Below are positions 37,810-47,211 of a stretch of DNA of 64,000 bases, piece by piece (position 1 is the first letter of the stretch; every line of letters starts with the position of its first letter). The position numbers and the translations under genes were made by a program. The stretch comes from Algoriphagus sediminis (GTDB taxonomy: Bacteria > Bacteroidota > Bacteroidia > Cytophagales > Cyclobacteriaceae): positions 1-64,000 of the forward strand of contig NZ_JAUEPH010000009.1 of assembly GCF_030403435.1 (NCBI RefSeq), in the 5' to 3' direction. The notes beneath the pieces were generated by a model that worked only from the letters and a program-made list of their open reading frames with translations, had not been told where the DNA came from and made no database searches.

Positions 37810-39462
37810 GTGAGCAGTACAGGAAACAGCAAAAATCAAATTCGACTCCCCATTATTCTAGCAATAGCAATCTCAGCAGGAATATGGATAGGAGCGACTT
37901 TTGCCGAGCCCGAAAACAACCAAAATGATCTAAGAGCAGCCCTGTATAAAATGCAGGAAATTATGACCTATATCAATCGCGATTATGTAGACAGCGTAGA
38001 TAGCGGTGAATTGGTTGAATATGGAATCACCAAGATCTTAGAAAATCTTGACCCCCACTCAAGCTATATCCCTCCCAGAGATGCTGAACTTGCACAATCC
38101 CAGCTGGATGGTGAATTTGATGGAATAGGAGTAGAATTTGGAATCATTCGTGACACCATTTATGTGGTAGCACCTTTAACCGGAGGGCCTTCTGAAGCCT
38201 TGGGTATTCAATCAGGTGATCAAATTATAAACGTAGATGGAGAAAAAGTAGCAGGGGTTGGAGTTACTAACCGAGATGTGTTCGACAAGCTTCGAGGTCC
38301 GAAAGGATCTGTGGTTACAGTGGATATCAAGCGAAAAAACCAAAAGGACCTGATCACTTACGACATTACAAGAGATAAAATCCCTCAGTACAGTATTAAT
38401 GCTACCTACATGGTAAATGATGAGATTGGTTACATCAAGGTAACCCGATTTGGAGCTAATACTTATGAAGAGTTTAAAGAATCTCTGACGGAACTCAAAA
38501 ATAAGGGAATGAGCAAGCTCATCATCGATCTCCAAGGAAATCCAGGAGGTTACATGGGGGCGGCAATAAATATGGCAGACGAACTGTTGGGAGATCGAGC
38601 TTTAATTGTCTCTCAGGAAGGTAAAGTTCAGCAATACAGTCAAAAAGCATATGCGTTCCGTCCAGGTATGTTTGAGGATGGCTCTGTGATTGTTCTGGTG
38701 AATGAGGGATCTGCCTCTGCATCTGAAATTTTAGCAGGAGCTGTTCAGGATAACGATAGAGGACTGATCGTAGGAAGAAGATCATTTGGTAAAGGACTGG
38801 TGCAACTCCCAATCGACCTTTCTGACGGTGCCGAATTAAGATTAACCATTGCCAGATATTACACTCCATCAGGCCGATCCATCCAAAAACCATATGGGGA
38901 TGATTATGAGGCCTATGAAAGAGATTGGCTAGAGCGATACGAGCATGGAGAATTTTTCTCAGCAGACAGCATCCAATTCAACGATAGCCTGAAATACGAG
39001 ACTAAGAAAGGTCGGACTGTGTATGGTGGGGGTGGAATTATGCCGGATTATTTCGTTCCGCTGGACACCACAAATGCCAGCGCATATGTTACCCGACTAT
39101 TTAATTCTTCTGCCTCAAGAGAATACATTCTCGACTTTGTAAATGAGAATAAGGATGATTTCGCATCGATGAGTATGCTGGATTATTATGAAGACTATGA
39201 GGTTTCGGATGCAATGCTAAATGATCTAGTGAAGGTAGGCGAGAAAAATTCTGTAGAATTTGATGAAGCAGATTTCACTAAATCTAAAGACTACTTAAAG
39301 GTCCTTATGAAGGCCCATTTGGGAAGACAGCTATATGATGACAGTGCTTTCTATAAAGTGGTAAATGATATCAATGAAGTATATCTACAAGCCTTAAATT
39401 TATTTGATGAAGCCAATCGAATCGCAATGGCCGAGGACCTCAGTACCGAAGACATCGATTAA
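37810..39462 (+). CDS. C-terminal processing peptidase (S41A, CtpA/Prc type)
   Basis: 550 residues from a GTG at 37810. One N-terminal transmembrane/signal segment lies at about 12-30. A PDZ domain covers about 100-185 (GIGVEFGII, GPSEALGIQSGDQIINVDG). The protease core has LIIDLQGNPGGYM and NEGSASASEILAGAVQD with nucleophile Ser303 and general base Lys328 (SFGKGLVQ). It cleaves periplasmic proteins near their C termini. The roughly 200-residue C-terminal extension is typical of Bacteroidetes members. No ATG in a suitable place; the GTG follows TTGACGAC. Confidence 0.94.
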   Translation: MSSTGNSKNQIRLPIILAIAISAGIWIGATFAEPENNQNDLRAALYKMQEIMTYINRDYVDSVDSGELVEYGITKILENLDPHSSYIPPRDAELAQSQLDGEFDGIGVEFGIIRDTIYVVAPLTGGPSEALGIQSGDQIINVDGEKVAGVGVTNRDVFDKLRGPKGSVVTVDIKRKNQKDLITYDITRDKIPQYSINATYMVNDEIGYIKVTRFGANTYEEFKESLTELKNKGMSKLIIDLQGNPGGYMGAAINMADELLGDRALIVSQEGKVQQYSQKAYAFRPGMFEDGSVIVLVNEGSASASEILAGAVQDNDRGLIVGRRSFGKGLVQLPIDLSDGAELRLTIARYYTPSGRSIQKPYGDDYEAYERDWLERYEHGEFFSADSIQFNDSLKYETKKGRTVYGGGGIMPDYFVPLDTTNASAYVTRLFNSSASREYILDFVNENKDDFASMSMLDYYEDYEVSDAMLNDLVKVGEKNSVEFDEADFTKSKDYLKVLMKAHLGRQLYDDSAFYKVVNDINEVYLQALNLFDEANRIAMAEDLSTEDID

Positions 39463-39476
39463 AAGTTAAAAACTAT

Positions 39477-39512
39477 ATGAAAAGAGCAGCCGACTGGTTG
39501 CTCTTTTTTTTG
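39477..39512 (+). terminator. Intrinsic terminator
   Basis: AAAGAGCAGCC-GACT-GGTTGCTCTTT stem (one G-U) with T run after the S41 peptidase gene. Confidence 0.85.
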
Positions 39513-39552
39513 CTCAAGTTCCTATCTTTTCAAATAATTTAGATTTAAAACC

Positions 39553-39990
39553 ATGCAGAAACACGTATTTACCTCCTTTGTATTAATCCTTTTCCTCACT
39601 CAGTCGCATGCACAGATTAAAGTAAATCACATTGCTGTACATGTTTCAGATTTAGAAGCCAGCATGGCTTTCTATGATGAAATTCTTAAACTCCAGGAGA
39701 TTGAAGAGCCCTTCAAAGATGGGCTGCATGCCTGGTATGATATCGGCGGAGGAGCTGCTCTACATTTGATAGAAAGTGCTGAACGACCTGAAGATTTATC
39801 TAAGGTGAATCACCTCTGCTTTAGCATGCAGGATATGGATACCTTTATTGAGAGCCTAAATTCCACCAAATATCCATTTGAAAGCTGGGAGGGTGAAAAA
39901 GGGAAAATTACAAATAGAGTCGATGGAGTCCAACAAATTTATATTCAGGATCCCGACGGATATTGGCTTGAAATCAATGACGATTATTAA
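39553..39990 (+). CDS. Secreted VOC-superfamily (glyoxalase-like) protein
   Basis: 145 residues with a signal peptide (ending SHAQ, about residue 21). The mature protein is a single VOC unit of about 120 residues: KVNHIAVHVSDLEASMAFYDEIL, GGGAALHLIES, VNHLCFSMQDMDTFI and QIYIQDPDGYWLEIND. His, His and Glu at the expected metal positions (NHIAVHV, NHLCF, YWLEIND) suggest a metal-dependent lyase or dioxygenase, but export of a glyoxalase-like protein is uncommon and its substrate cannot be guessed. Confidence 0.87.
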   Translation: MQKHVFTSFVLILFLTQSHAQIKVNHIAVHVSDLEASMAFYDEILKLQEIEEPFKDGLHAWYDIGGGAALHLIESAERPEDLSKVNHLCFSMQDMDTFIESLNSTKYPFESWEGEKGKITNRVDGVQQIYIQDPDGYWLEINDDY

Positions 39991-40024
39991 AAAAAATGCT
40001 CGAATTTCTTCGAGCATTTTTTAG
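39986..40024. terminator. Bidirectional terminator
   Basis: AAAAAATGCTCGAA-TTTC-TTCGAGCATTTTTT perfect stem between the VOC and M1 peptidase genes. Confidence 0.92.
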
Positions 40025-41983
40025 TTATTTCTTTTCGTAAATCACAGTAGGCCAGCTGTCATTCCCTATTTGAATATCTGGAAGAATCTTATCTGGGTCT
40101 ATAACTACCTTAGTTACCGTTTTATCAGTACGGATCATGTGATTCCAGGTATTTCCTCTCTGCCAAACCTCCACAGGAACCATTTGCCGTTCTGTACTTC
40201 CATCATCATAGGTGATTTCCAGAAGAACAGGCATCGGAATTTCTCCCTCATTTGTCAACACAGCCACATAATTCCCAGCATACGGAGCCACTGTGGCCAG
40301 ACCAATATCAATATTTCCCGTGCCGTAAAACCAACCCTGAAAGAACCATGATAAATTTTCACCCGCTACATTTTCCATATGATTAAAGAAATCATCAGGC
40401 GTAGGATGCTTATAAGCCCAGGTATTGATATAGGACTTGAATGCATTGTCAAATCGCTCTGGTCCCAGAATGTATTCCCGAAGTACTAATAGACCCATTG
40501 CGGGTTTGTTGTAGGCGATCATTCCAAGGTTACTAAGGTTTGATACATCTGGATAGGTGTCTATACCTTCTCTTCCCTCATTTGTAAACCAATTTAGATA
40601 TCTTCTGGTCTCATTAAGGCTGGAAGGATACTCTCCATTATTGAACTCATTTGAGCTGTAATGATTAATAAATGTATTGAATCCTTCATCCATCCAGGCA
40701 TACCTTCTTTCGTTACTGCCTACGATCATCGGAAACCAATTGTGCCCAAATTCATGATCCGTAACTCCCCATAGCCCTGAACCTTTTGAGCGATAACTAC
40801 AAAAGTTCAAACCTGGGTATTCCATCCCTCCTATGTCTGCCGCAACATTGGTAGCAGTGGCATATGGAAATTCAAACCATTTCTCTGAATAGTGCTCAAT
40901 GGAAGCTTTGCTGTATTCTGTTGACCTTGACCAGGCGTCTTGACCATCACTTTCTTTTGGGTAAACAGACTGTGCCAAAGCTGTTTTGCCGGAAGGCAAA
41001 TTAATTCTGGCTGCATCCCAAATAAACGCATCAGAAGAGGAGAAGGCCACGTCTCGGCTATTTTCAATGCTGAAATGCCAGGTAATCATTCCCTCCTGCT
41101 TAGGTCTGGTCAATTCATGATTTTTAATTTCATCAGGAGAAATCAGGTAAACCGTCTCTTTTGAGTTCATGGCCTTTTCATATCGATCCATTAGCTCGGA
41201 ACTTAAGACCTCTTTTGGGTTCATAAGCTTTCCGGACCCAACGACAATATGGTCATAAGGAACGGTGATCTTATAGTCAAAATTTCCATACTCAAGATAA
41301 AACTCTCCAGCCCCCAAATAAGGCTCCACATTCCACCCTTCTACATCATCAAAAACAGCCACCTTGGGATACCATTGGGCCATGGCATAAATGTATCCAT
41401 CTTGAACCTCCAGTTTTCCCATTCTGTCCATTCCATCGGTAGGGATTTTGTAACTGAAATCCATGGATACAGTAGCCGTTCCTCCTCTTGCCGGAATAGG
41501 TTCTGCAAACCAAACCTGCATTCTGGTATCATCAATCAAATATTCAGAAGAGCTGTCGCCTTTCTTGCCTACCTTCGATGTAAGGTTACTGATCTCATAT
41601 CCGCCATCTACATCTCCATTGTATCGATTTCCTTGAATGGGTGTGGTTAGAGTTCCCCTGGATTCCTCGGTGAATCTATTTTGCTCCATTTGCATCCATA
41701 CAAATTCAAGCTCCTCCGGACTATTATTGGTATAGTTCATGGTGATTGTACCACTCAATCTATGCGCCTCATCATCCAGAGTAGCCTCTATGACATAATC
41801 AGCTTTGTTTTGCCAATATCCTTCTCCAGGCTTTCCAGAAGCAGATCTGTAATATGAGCTGGTTCTGTCTCTAAATTCCCCAAATTTACTCTGATTAGTT
41901 TCACGTGTTTCTTGACTAAATCCGTCAAATGCAACTAAACTCATGATAGCAGACCCAAGTATGGCCGCGAGATACTTCCTCAT
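40025..41983 (-). CDS. Secreted M1-family zinc metallopeptidase
   Basis: 652 residues from the ATG at 41983, with a signal peptide (hydrophobic 5-22, ending FSQ). The zinc motif HEFGH is at 410-414 with the third ligand Glu433 in WMDEGFN, the exact HExxH-x18-E spacing. The preceding GGMEYPGLNFCSY corresponds to the GxMEN substrate motif (Asn replaced by Tyr, as in many Bacteroidetes members). A tyrosine for transition-state binding is expected further on. An in-frame extension to 42064 would start upstream of the candidate promoter and lacks a signal peptide at its N terminus. Divergent from a TonB receptor. Confidence 0.92.
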   Translation of the reverse strand: MRKYLAAILGSAIMSLVAFDGFSQETRETNQSKFGEFRDRTSSYYRSASGKPGEGYWQNKADYVIEATLDDEAHRLSGTITMNYTNNSPEELEFVWMQMEQNRFTEESRGTLTTPIQGNRYNGDVDGGYEISNLTSKVGKKGDSSSEYLIDDTRMQVWFAEPIPARGGTATVSMDFSYKIPTDGMDRMGKLEVQDGYIYAMAQWYPKVAVFDDVEGWNVEPYLGAGEFYLEYGNFDYKITVPYDHIVVGSGKLMNPKEVLSSELMDRYEKAMNSKETVYLISPDEIKNHELTRPKQEGMITWHFSIENSRDVAFSSSDAFIWDAARINLPSGKTALAQSVYPKESDGQDAWSRSTEYSKASIEHYSEKWFEFPYATATNVAADIGGMEYPGLNFCSYRSKGSGLWGVTDHEFGHNWFPMIVGSNERRYAWMDEGFNTFINHYSSNEFNNGEYPSSLNETRRYLNWFTNEGREGIDTYPDVSNLSNLGMIAYNKPAMGLLVLREYILGPERFDNAFKSYINTWAYKHPTPDDFFNHMENVAGENLSWFFQGWFYGTGNIDIGLATVAPYAGNYVAVLTNEGEIPMPVLLEITYDDGSTERQMVPVEVWQRGNTWNHMIRTDKTVTKVVIDPDKILPDIQIGNDSWPTVIYEKK

Positions 41984-42002
41984 TCGATGTGTTGTTTTTT
42001 TG

Positions 42003-42032
42003 CGAAAATAATCAATTGCTTTTGCTGACAAA
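42003..42032 (-). promoter_or_regulatory. Candidate promoter for the M1 peptidase
   Basis: Minus strand TTTG (42032-42029), 18 bases, TATTTTCG (42010-42003): seven of eight bases of TAnnTTTG at standard spacing. Confidence 0.4.
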
Positions 42033-42086
42033 TGCAAAGTAAGGCTGAACGGTGTGGTGTTCACATTTTTTTAGAAATACAAGAGA

Positions 42087-42117
42087 TTGGAATTAGGAGC
42101 ATTTTGCGATTACTTTG
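42087..42117 (+). promoter_or_regulatory. Candidate promoter for the TonB-dependent receptor
   Basis: TTG (42087-42089), 20 bases, TTACTTTG (42110-42117), one mismatch to TAnnTTTG; start codon 22 bases downstream. Confidence 0.35.
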
Positions 42118-42138
42118 CTCAGCAAATGACTAAACCAA

Positions 42139-43968
42139 ATGAAATCTAACTTCCTATTTGTTTTTTGGCTTTTTTTAGTGTCACCTGTTTTCTCACAGGA
42201 AGATAGCATCCAAATGAACCTAAGCGAGGTAATCATTCAGGAGAACAGAATTCAAATTCCTTTTTCGAAGCAAAACCGAAATATCTCTGTGGTCGATAGA
42301 ATGGTCTTGGAAACCACCCCAGCCCGAAGCCTTCAGGAGGTTTTGACCTTCGTTCCTGGAGTGGATGTCCGTCAAAGGGGTGTTACCGGGGTGCAAGCTG
42401 ACATCGGAATTAGAGGTGGTTCGTTTGAGCAAACGCTAATGCTTCTCAATGGGATCAAACTAAGCGATCCTCAGACTGGGCATCATATGATGAATATTCC
42501 GGTTCCGATGTTGGAAATTGACAGGGTTGAGGTATTAAAAGGTCCTGCTTCAAGAATTTTCGGACAAAATGCATATGCCGGAGCAATCAACGTTATTACG
42601 AAGCTATCCGATGAAAAAAGATTAAATCTTCAAGGTTATGCCGGAGACTTTGGGATGAAAGGAATCTCATTCGCTGGATCCTTACCCGTAGGAAGTTATA
42701 AACAGAACCTAGCCATCTCACATGATGACTCAAATGGACATTGGTATAATTCTGACTATCAGGTAGGCAATATCTTCTATGAGGGAGGACTGGATTTAAA
42801 TGAAAATAATAGCCTGAGAGGAATGATTGCCTACACCGATAGAACTTTTGGAGCAAATGGATTTTACACCAGTTCTTTCCCAGATCAATGGGAAAGTATT
42901 CAGACCACTTTAGCTTCTCTTTCCCACATCTATAATGCGGGAGGATTTTCGTTGAATACAAGAGCTTATTGGAGGAGAAATGTGGATGAATTCAGATTGA
43001 GAAGAGAGGAACCGGAATTCTTTCAGAATAATCACACCACAGATGTGATGGCTATCGAAACCAATGGATCCATAGAAAATAGCCTGGGGACCACTGGATT
43101 TGGATTGGAACTTCGTGAGGAGAGCATAGAAAGTTCAAATTTGGGGAATCATGACAGAACCCTTTTTGGGTTATTCTTGGAGCATTTGTTTCAGTTTGGA
43201 GACAAAGTTGATTTAAGGGCAGGAATTTACTCAACTTATTATTCAGAATACGATTGGAAGCATTTCCCAGGAGCAGAATTGGGCTTTCAAGCCAATCAAA
43301 ATTTGAGACTTTACGCGGGATATGGCAAAAGCTTTAGAATTCCAACCTACACCGACCTTTACTACATAGGCCCCACCAACATTGGAAATGAAAATTTACA
43401 GCCCGAGGAGGCTCAAAACTTTGAGATCGGAGCAAAATGGAATAAAGGACCCTTCCGAGCTGAATTGGTTTATTTCGTTCGAGACACCGATAACCTGATC
43501 GAATGGGCGAGGCTTAATGAGGAGGACCCCTGGCAGCCTCAAAACTTCAATCAAGTTAGTTTTCAGGGAACTGAGGTATCCTTTAATTATAGAGTTAACC
43601 CGACGGGAAAATTTGTTCAGGTTAAAGAGCTAATGCTATCATATAACTATATCGATGCTAATATTCAGGACGAATCTTCCGAGCTGGAAACAAGATACTC
43701 TTTAACCGCTCTGAAGCATCAATTCATTGCAGGGGTGTTATTGGGCATTGGAAAAAAGATCGAGTGGAACATCAAAATGAGACAAGTGGAAAGGATGGCC
43801 CAAGATCCATATTTTATCCTAGATATGAGAGTTGATTATAACAGAATCGGTAAAATAGGTTTCTTCGCAGAAGCTTCAAACATCACTAATACCGAGTACA
43901 TAGAGGCTGGATTTGTAGAAATGCCAGGCAGATGGTTTAGAGCTGGATTCTCCATAAATTTTCAGTAA
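42139..43968 (+). CDS. TonB-dependent outer-membrane receptor (BtuB/siderophore-like)
   Basis: 609 residues with a signal peptide (ending VFSQ). After a TonB-box-like NLSEVIIQENRI, the plug domain spans about 45-155 (SLQEVLTFVPGVDVRQRG, DIGIRGGSFEQTLMLLNGI, VEVLKGPASRIFGQNAYAGAINV), followed by a beta-barrel ending in GRWFRAGFSINFQ with terminal aromatic Phe. At about 610 residues it is small, in the BtuB range, and lacks the CarboxypepD_reg domain of SusC-type proteins. No SusD partner is adjacent. The substrate is unknown; cobalamin, iron chelate or a small metal complex are possible. Confidence 0.92.
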   Translation: MKSNFLFVFWLFLVSPVFSQEDSIQMNLSEVIIQENRIQIPFSKQNRNISVVDRMVLETTPARSLQEVLTFVPGVDVRQRGVTGVQADIGIRGGSFEQTLMLLNGIKLSDPQTGHHMMNIPVPMLEIDRVEVLKGPASRIFGQNAYAGAINVITKLSDEKRLNLQGYAGDFGMKGISFAGSLPVGSYKQNLAISHDDSNGHWYNSDYQVGNIFYEGGLDLNENNSLRGMIAYTDRTFGANGFYTSSFPDQWESIQTTLASLSHIYNAGGFSLNTRAYWRRNVDEFRLRREEPEFFQNNHTTDVMAIETNGSIENSLGTTGFGLELREESIESSNLGNHDRTLFGLFLEHLFQFGDKVDLRAGIYSTYYSEYDWKHFPGAELGFQANQNLRLYAGYGKSFRIPTYTDLYYIGPTNIGNENLQPEEAQNFEIGAKWNKGPFRAELVYFVRDTDNLIEWARLNEEDPWQPQNFNQVSFQGTEVSFNYRVNPTGKFVQVKELMLSYNYIDANIQDESSELETRYSLTALKHQFIAGVLLGIGKKIEWNIKMRQVERMAQDPYFILDMRVDYNRIGKIGFFAEASNITNTEYIEAGFVEMPGRWFRAGFSINFQ

Positions 43969-43984
43969 CCCAAAAATTAGAAAA

Positions 43985-44017
43985 ATAAAAAGCCTCCCTG
44001 ATGGGAGGCTTTTTTAA
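43985..44017. terminator. Bidirectional terminator
   Basis: AAAAGCCTCCC-TGAT-GGGAGGCTTTT stem between the TonB receptor and the convergent tRNA-Val genes. Confidence 0.9.
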
Positions 44018-44019
44018 TG

Positions 44020-44094
44020 TGGGAGCTGAGGGATTCGAACCCCCGACCCTCTGCTTGTAAGGCAGATGCTCTGAACCAACTGAGCTAAGCTCCC
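44020..44094 (-). tRNA. tRNA-Val (TAC), copy 1
   Basis: 75 nt on the minus strand: acceptor GGGAGCT / AGCTCCC, anticodon stem TCTGC/GCAGA with loop CTTACAA, anticodon TAC, T loop GTTCGAA. Identical to the second copy. Confidence 0.97.
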
Positions 44095-44124
44095 GAAAGA
44101 AAATTCGTGTCGTTTAAAGAAAAG

Positions 44125-44199
44125 TGGGAGCTGAGGGATTCGAACCCCCGACCCTCTGCTTGTAAGGCAGATGCTCTGAACCAACTGAGCTAAGCTCCC
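44125..44199 (-). tRNA. tRNA-Val (TAC), copy 2
   Basis: Same 75 nt as 44020-44094, 30 bp upstream in the transcript. Together they make a tandem duplication. The 191 bp between this tRNA and the next gene hold nothing recognisable. Confidence 0.97.
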
Positions 44200-44390
44200 A
44201 GTGTTCTTGAAACGGATTGCAAATGTAAGTGCTATTTCTTAATCGGCAAACAATTAACTCAGCCTTCCTTCTAAATTATTGATACTGAGCCCAAAATTTT
44301 TCGAGTAATTGACTTGATTCACAAGCTTGCAGGTTAAAACAAGAATTAACTGCGAAACGAATTCGATATGAAAAGATGATTAGACCTAAT

Positions 44391-45935
44391 CTAGATATCA
44401 AATTTTATTCCTTGTGCCAATGGCAGCTCAGAGGAATAGTTTATGGTATTTGTCTGCCTTCTCATGTATGCTTTCCAGGCATCAGAACCTGACTCTCTTC
44501 CTCCACCGGTCTCTTTTTCACCACCGAAAGCTCCTCCGATTTCCGCTCCAGAAGTACCAATATTTACATTGGCTATGCCGCAGTCTGAGCCTGCCACAGA
44601 TAGGAATGCTTCAGCCTCTCTCATGTTAGTGGTCATAATTGCTGAAGAAAGCCCCTGGGGAACACCATTTTGAAGTGCAATAGCCTCATTCAAGTCTTCA
44701 TACTTTATCAGGTATAAAATTGGGGCAAAAGTCTCATGTTGAACTATTTCAAAGTGATTTTCCGCTTCATAAATACAAGGCTTCACATAACAGCCCGATT
44801 CGTAGCCTTCACCAGAAAGGACTCCTCCTTCTACCACTTTGATCGCTCCTTCCGATTCTGCCTTTTTTATGGCATTCTGGTACATGTCTACAGCATCTTT
44901 ATCGATAAGCGGACCCACATGATTTGATTCGTCCAGTGGATTCCCAATCACAAGCTTTGAATAAGCCAAAGCCAATCTTTTCTTCACCTCATCAAAAACC
45001 TTCGAGTGAATGATTAGCCTTCGAGTACTTGTACATCTCTGACCGGCGGTTCCTACCGCTCCGAATAATGCTCCTCGAATAGCCATATCCAAATCTGCAT
45101 CAGGAGTAATGATTATCGCATTGTTCCCTCCTAACTCAAGAAGAGATCTACCCAATCTTCTGCCCACTGCTTCACCTACCAATTTTCCCATTCTGGTAGA
45201 TCCTGTAGCTGAAACTAAAGGTACTCGTGAGTCATTCGAGAGCATCTCTCCTACTTTATAATCTCCATTAACCAGACAGGAAATCCCCTCAGGGAGTCCA
45301 TGCTTCGCAAAAATTTTCCCAACGATATGCTGACAGGCAATCCCCGACATAGGTGCCTTTTCTGAAGGTTTCCAAACACAAACATCCCCACATACCCAGG
45401 CCAATGCTGAATTCCATGACCAAACAGCTACTGGGAAATTAAAGGCAGAAATAATTCCTACCACACCTAGGGCATGCCACTGCTCATACATTCTATGACC
45501 AGGTCTTTCCGAATGCATGGTTAACCCATAAAGTTGACGTGAAAGCCCAACTGCAAAATCGCAGATATCAATCATCTCCTGAACCTCGCCTAGCCCCTCT
45601 TGGTAGGATTTCCCCATTTCGTATGAAACAAGCTTACCGAGATCTTCTTTGACTTCTCGTAGTGCATTACCTATCTCCCGGACTATCTCACCTCTTTGCG
45701 GAGCTGGAACCAATCTCCAGCTTTCAAAAGCGATCTGCGCTTGAGAGATGACACGCTCGTATCCGTCCTTATCCGTAGCCTGTACGCTTCCAATAAGCTC
45801 TCCGTCTGCAGGTGAAGAAGAAGAAAAAGATTGACCTTCTGAATCTATCCAGCGGGTTCCCGTAGAGGTACCGAGATTTTCAGATTTAATTCCCAGTCGC
45901 TCAAGTGATTGAGCAATTCCGAATTCTTTTGACAT
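44391..45935 (-). CDS. Aldehyde dehydrogenase, ALDH7/alpha-aminoadipate-semialdehyde type
   Basis: 514 residues. ALDH7 (antiquitin/AmaB) members oxidise alpha-aminoadipic semialdehyde in lysine breakdown. GVVGIISAFNFPVAVWSWNSALAW with WKPSEKAP is the NAD region, LLELGGNNAIII holds the catalytic glutamate, and GTAGQRCTSTRRL the nucleophilic cysteine. The ending GGAFGGEKETGGGRESGSDA is diagnostic of ALDH7. No lysine-pathway neighbours (for example lysine aminotransferase) are present, so physiological role is inferred from family only. Confidence 0.92.
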   Translation of the reverse strand: MSKEFGIAQSLERLGIKSENLGTSTGTRWIDSEGQSFSSSSPADGELIGSVQATDKDGYERVISQAQIAFESWRLVPAPQRGEIVREIGNALREVKEDLGKLVSYEMGKSYQEGLGEVQEMIDICDFAVGLSRQLYGLTMHSERPGHRMYEQWHALGVVGIISAFNFPVAVWSWNSALAWVCGDVCVWKPSEKAPMSGIACQHIVGKIFAKHGLPEGISCLVNGDYKVGEMLSNDSRVPLVSATGSTRMGKLVGEAVGRRLGRSLLELGGNNAIIITPDADLDMAIRGALFGAVGTAGQRCTSTRRLIIHSKVFDEVKKRLALAYSKLVIGNPLDESNHVGPLIDKDAVDMYQNAIKKAESEGAIKVVEGGVLSGEGYESGCYVKPCIYEAENHFEIVQHETFAPILYLIKYEDLNEAIALQNGVPQGLSSAIMTTNMREAEAFLSVAGSDCGIANVNIGTSGAEIGGAFGGEKETGGGRESGSDAWKAYMRRQTNTINYSSELPLAQGIKFDI

Positions 45936-46025
45936 GCTAATTGAGTTTTTTGACTAAGCCAAAGCTACTAATTTATGCTCTTACGCAAAGTAATGGTGGT
46001 TTGATTTCAGCCTTAAAGTACCATA

Positions 46026-47072
46026 CTAGGACTCTCCCTTATTGCCGAATAATCTAGGAATCCAGACCACCGGATTAATCTTATTGAATTTCCTTCGAAA
46101 GTTTTCAGATGGATTCAATTTATAAATCAGGTTGATTCTAAAATTTCCTGTATTGAGCTCCTGATCAAAACCCTGGTTCTTTACAAGATTCAGGTTTTTC
46201 CAGACATAATTCCCATTGATTGAAAACTTCTCGCCATTATACCCCAGAAAACCTCTCAGAAAATAGGTAGGAGCAAATCCCCATCGACTGAATTTATCAT
46301 CATTTGCCCAAGCCGAATACCCAAAACTTAAATTAGCAGAGGCAACCGCAGTAAGGTAAAATCCTCCTAAAAAAACCAGGGTACTGGAAAACCCAGCGTT
46401 TGGCCCAAATTGAAAGTAATCAACCTGCCGATAATTAATGGGTAGGTCCTCATTGGAAGGTAGAAACAGGGAGTCACCCTTCATAAATCCCCCATAGGCC
46501 TCGAATCCAATGAAAGGGGAAAATGCTGATTTCTTCTGAATAGAAGATTGATTATAAGCTGCACTGAGAGCTATTCTATCTCCATTGAATACATAATTAG
46601 CATTGACCCCAAGTAGCATTACTCGCATATCTTCCCGGAGATATTCTTCTTCAGAATTCGCCAAAAAGCGTTCATCTAATCGATAACCCCTATAAAATTG
46701 ACCGAATAAGTCGATTATCCAGTTTTTAGGATAAATATGAGACTGTAAGTCTAGGAATGATGGCCAGTCATCAATACGGTTTGGATTCATAAAACCTAAA
46801 GGAGCCGCCAGATTCAAAGTAAACGTTTGATAAGTGAAACCTAGCCCTAGATTCAATCCTGAATTTGGCTCAAACCTATAACGACGTTCAGGACCATTGA
46901 AAACGATATCAGTATACTTCCTCGAAACATATAGTCTAAGATTAAATTTTTCCGGATGTGGAGTTAAATAGGCCGTATCAATTTTATCAAAGTCAGAAGT
47001 GATATCCTGAGCCAAAGAACCAAAGTTCAATCCAAAGTAAATAAGAAGTAAAAAAAGTTTCTTTTGACCCAT
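46026..47072 (-). CDS. DUF4421 family protein, probable outer-membrane beta-barrel
   Basis: 348 residues from the ATG at 47072, where a signal peptide begins (MGQKKLFLLLIYFGLNFGSLAQ). Longer in-frame starts at 47147 and 47120 would place about 16-25 residues before the signal. The mature part has the DUF4421 pattern: DTAYLTPHPEKFNLRLYVSRKYTDI, a GLNLGLGFTYQTFTLNLA strand, LDLQSHIYPKNWIIDLFGQFYRGY, and alternating hydrophobic strands to the end, consistent with a barrel. Uncharacterised Bacteroidetes family. Single gene. Confidence 0.85.
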   Translation of the reverse strand: MGQKKLFLLLIYFGLNFGSLAQDITSDFDKIDTAYLTPHPEKFNLRLYVSRKYTDIVFNGPERRYRFEPNSGLNLGLGFTYQTFTLNLAAPLGFMNPNRIDDWPSFLDLQSHIYPKNWIIDLFGQFYRGYRLDERFLANSEEEYLREDMRVMLLGVNANYVFNGDRIALSAAYNQSSIQKKSAFSPFIGFEAYGGFMKGDSLFLPSNEDLPINYRQVDYFQFGPNAGFSSTLVFLGGFYLTAVASANLSFGYSAWANDDKFSRWGFAPTYFLRGFLGYNGEKFSINGNYVWKNLNLVKNQGFDQELNTGNFRINLIYKLNPSENFRRKFNKINPVVWIPRLFGNKGES

Positions 47073-47211
47073 CCAGATGGTGAAATTAGAATAAAAATAT
47101 CCTGAATTTTTATTCAACATAAAACAAATCGAATTTTTGACATGCAAAATGATTTGCTAAGATTTATCTAATTTAGAAATTCAGTCTTGAGTTTTCAGTT
47201 TACTTTCCACT

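Noticed and set aside
44200-44390. Possible extra RNA gene between tRNA-Val and the ALDH7 gene
   Set aside because: No cloverleaf, hairpin terminator or conserved motif was seen.
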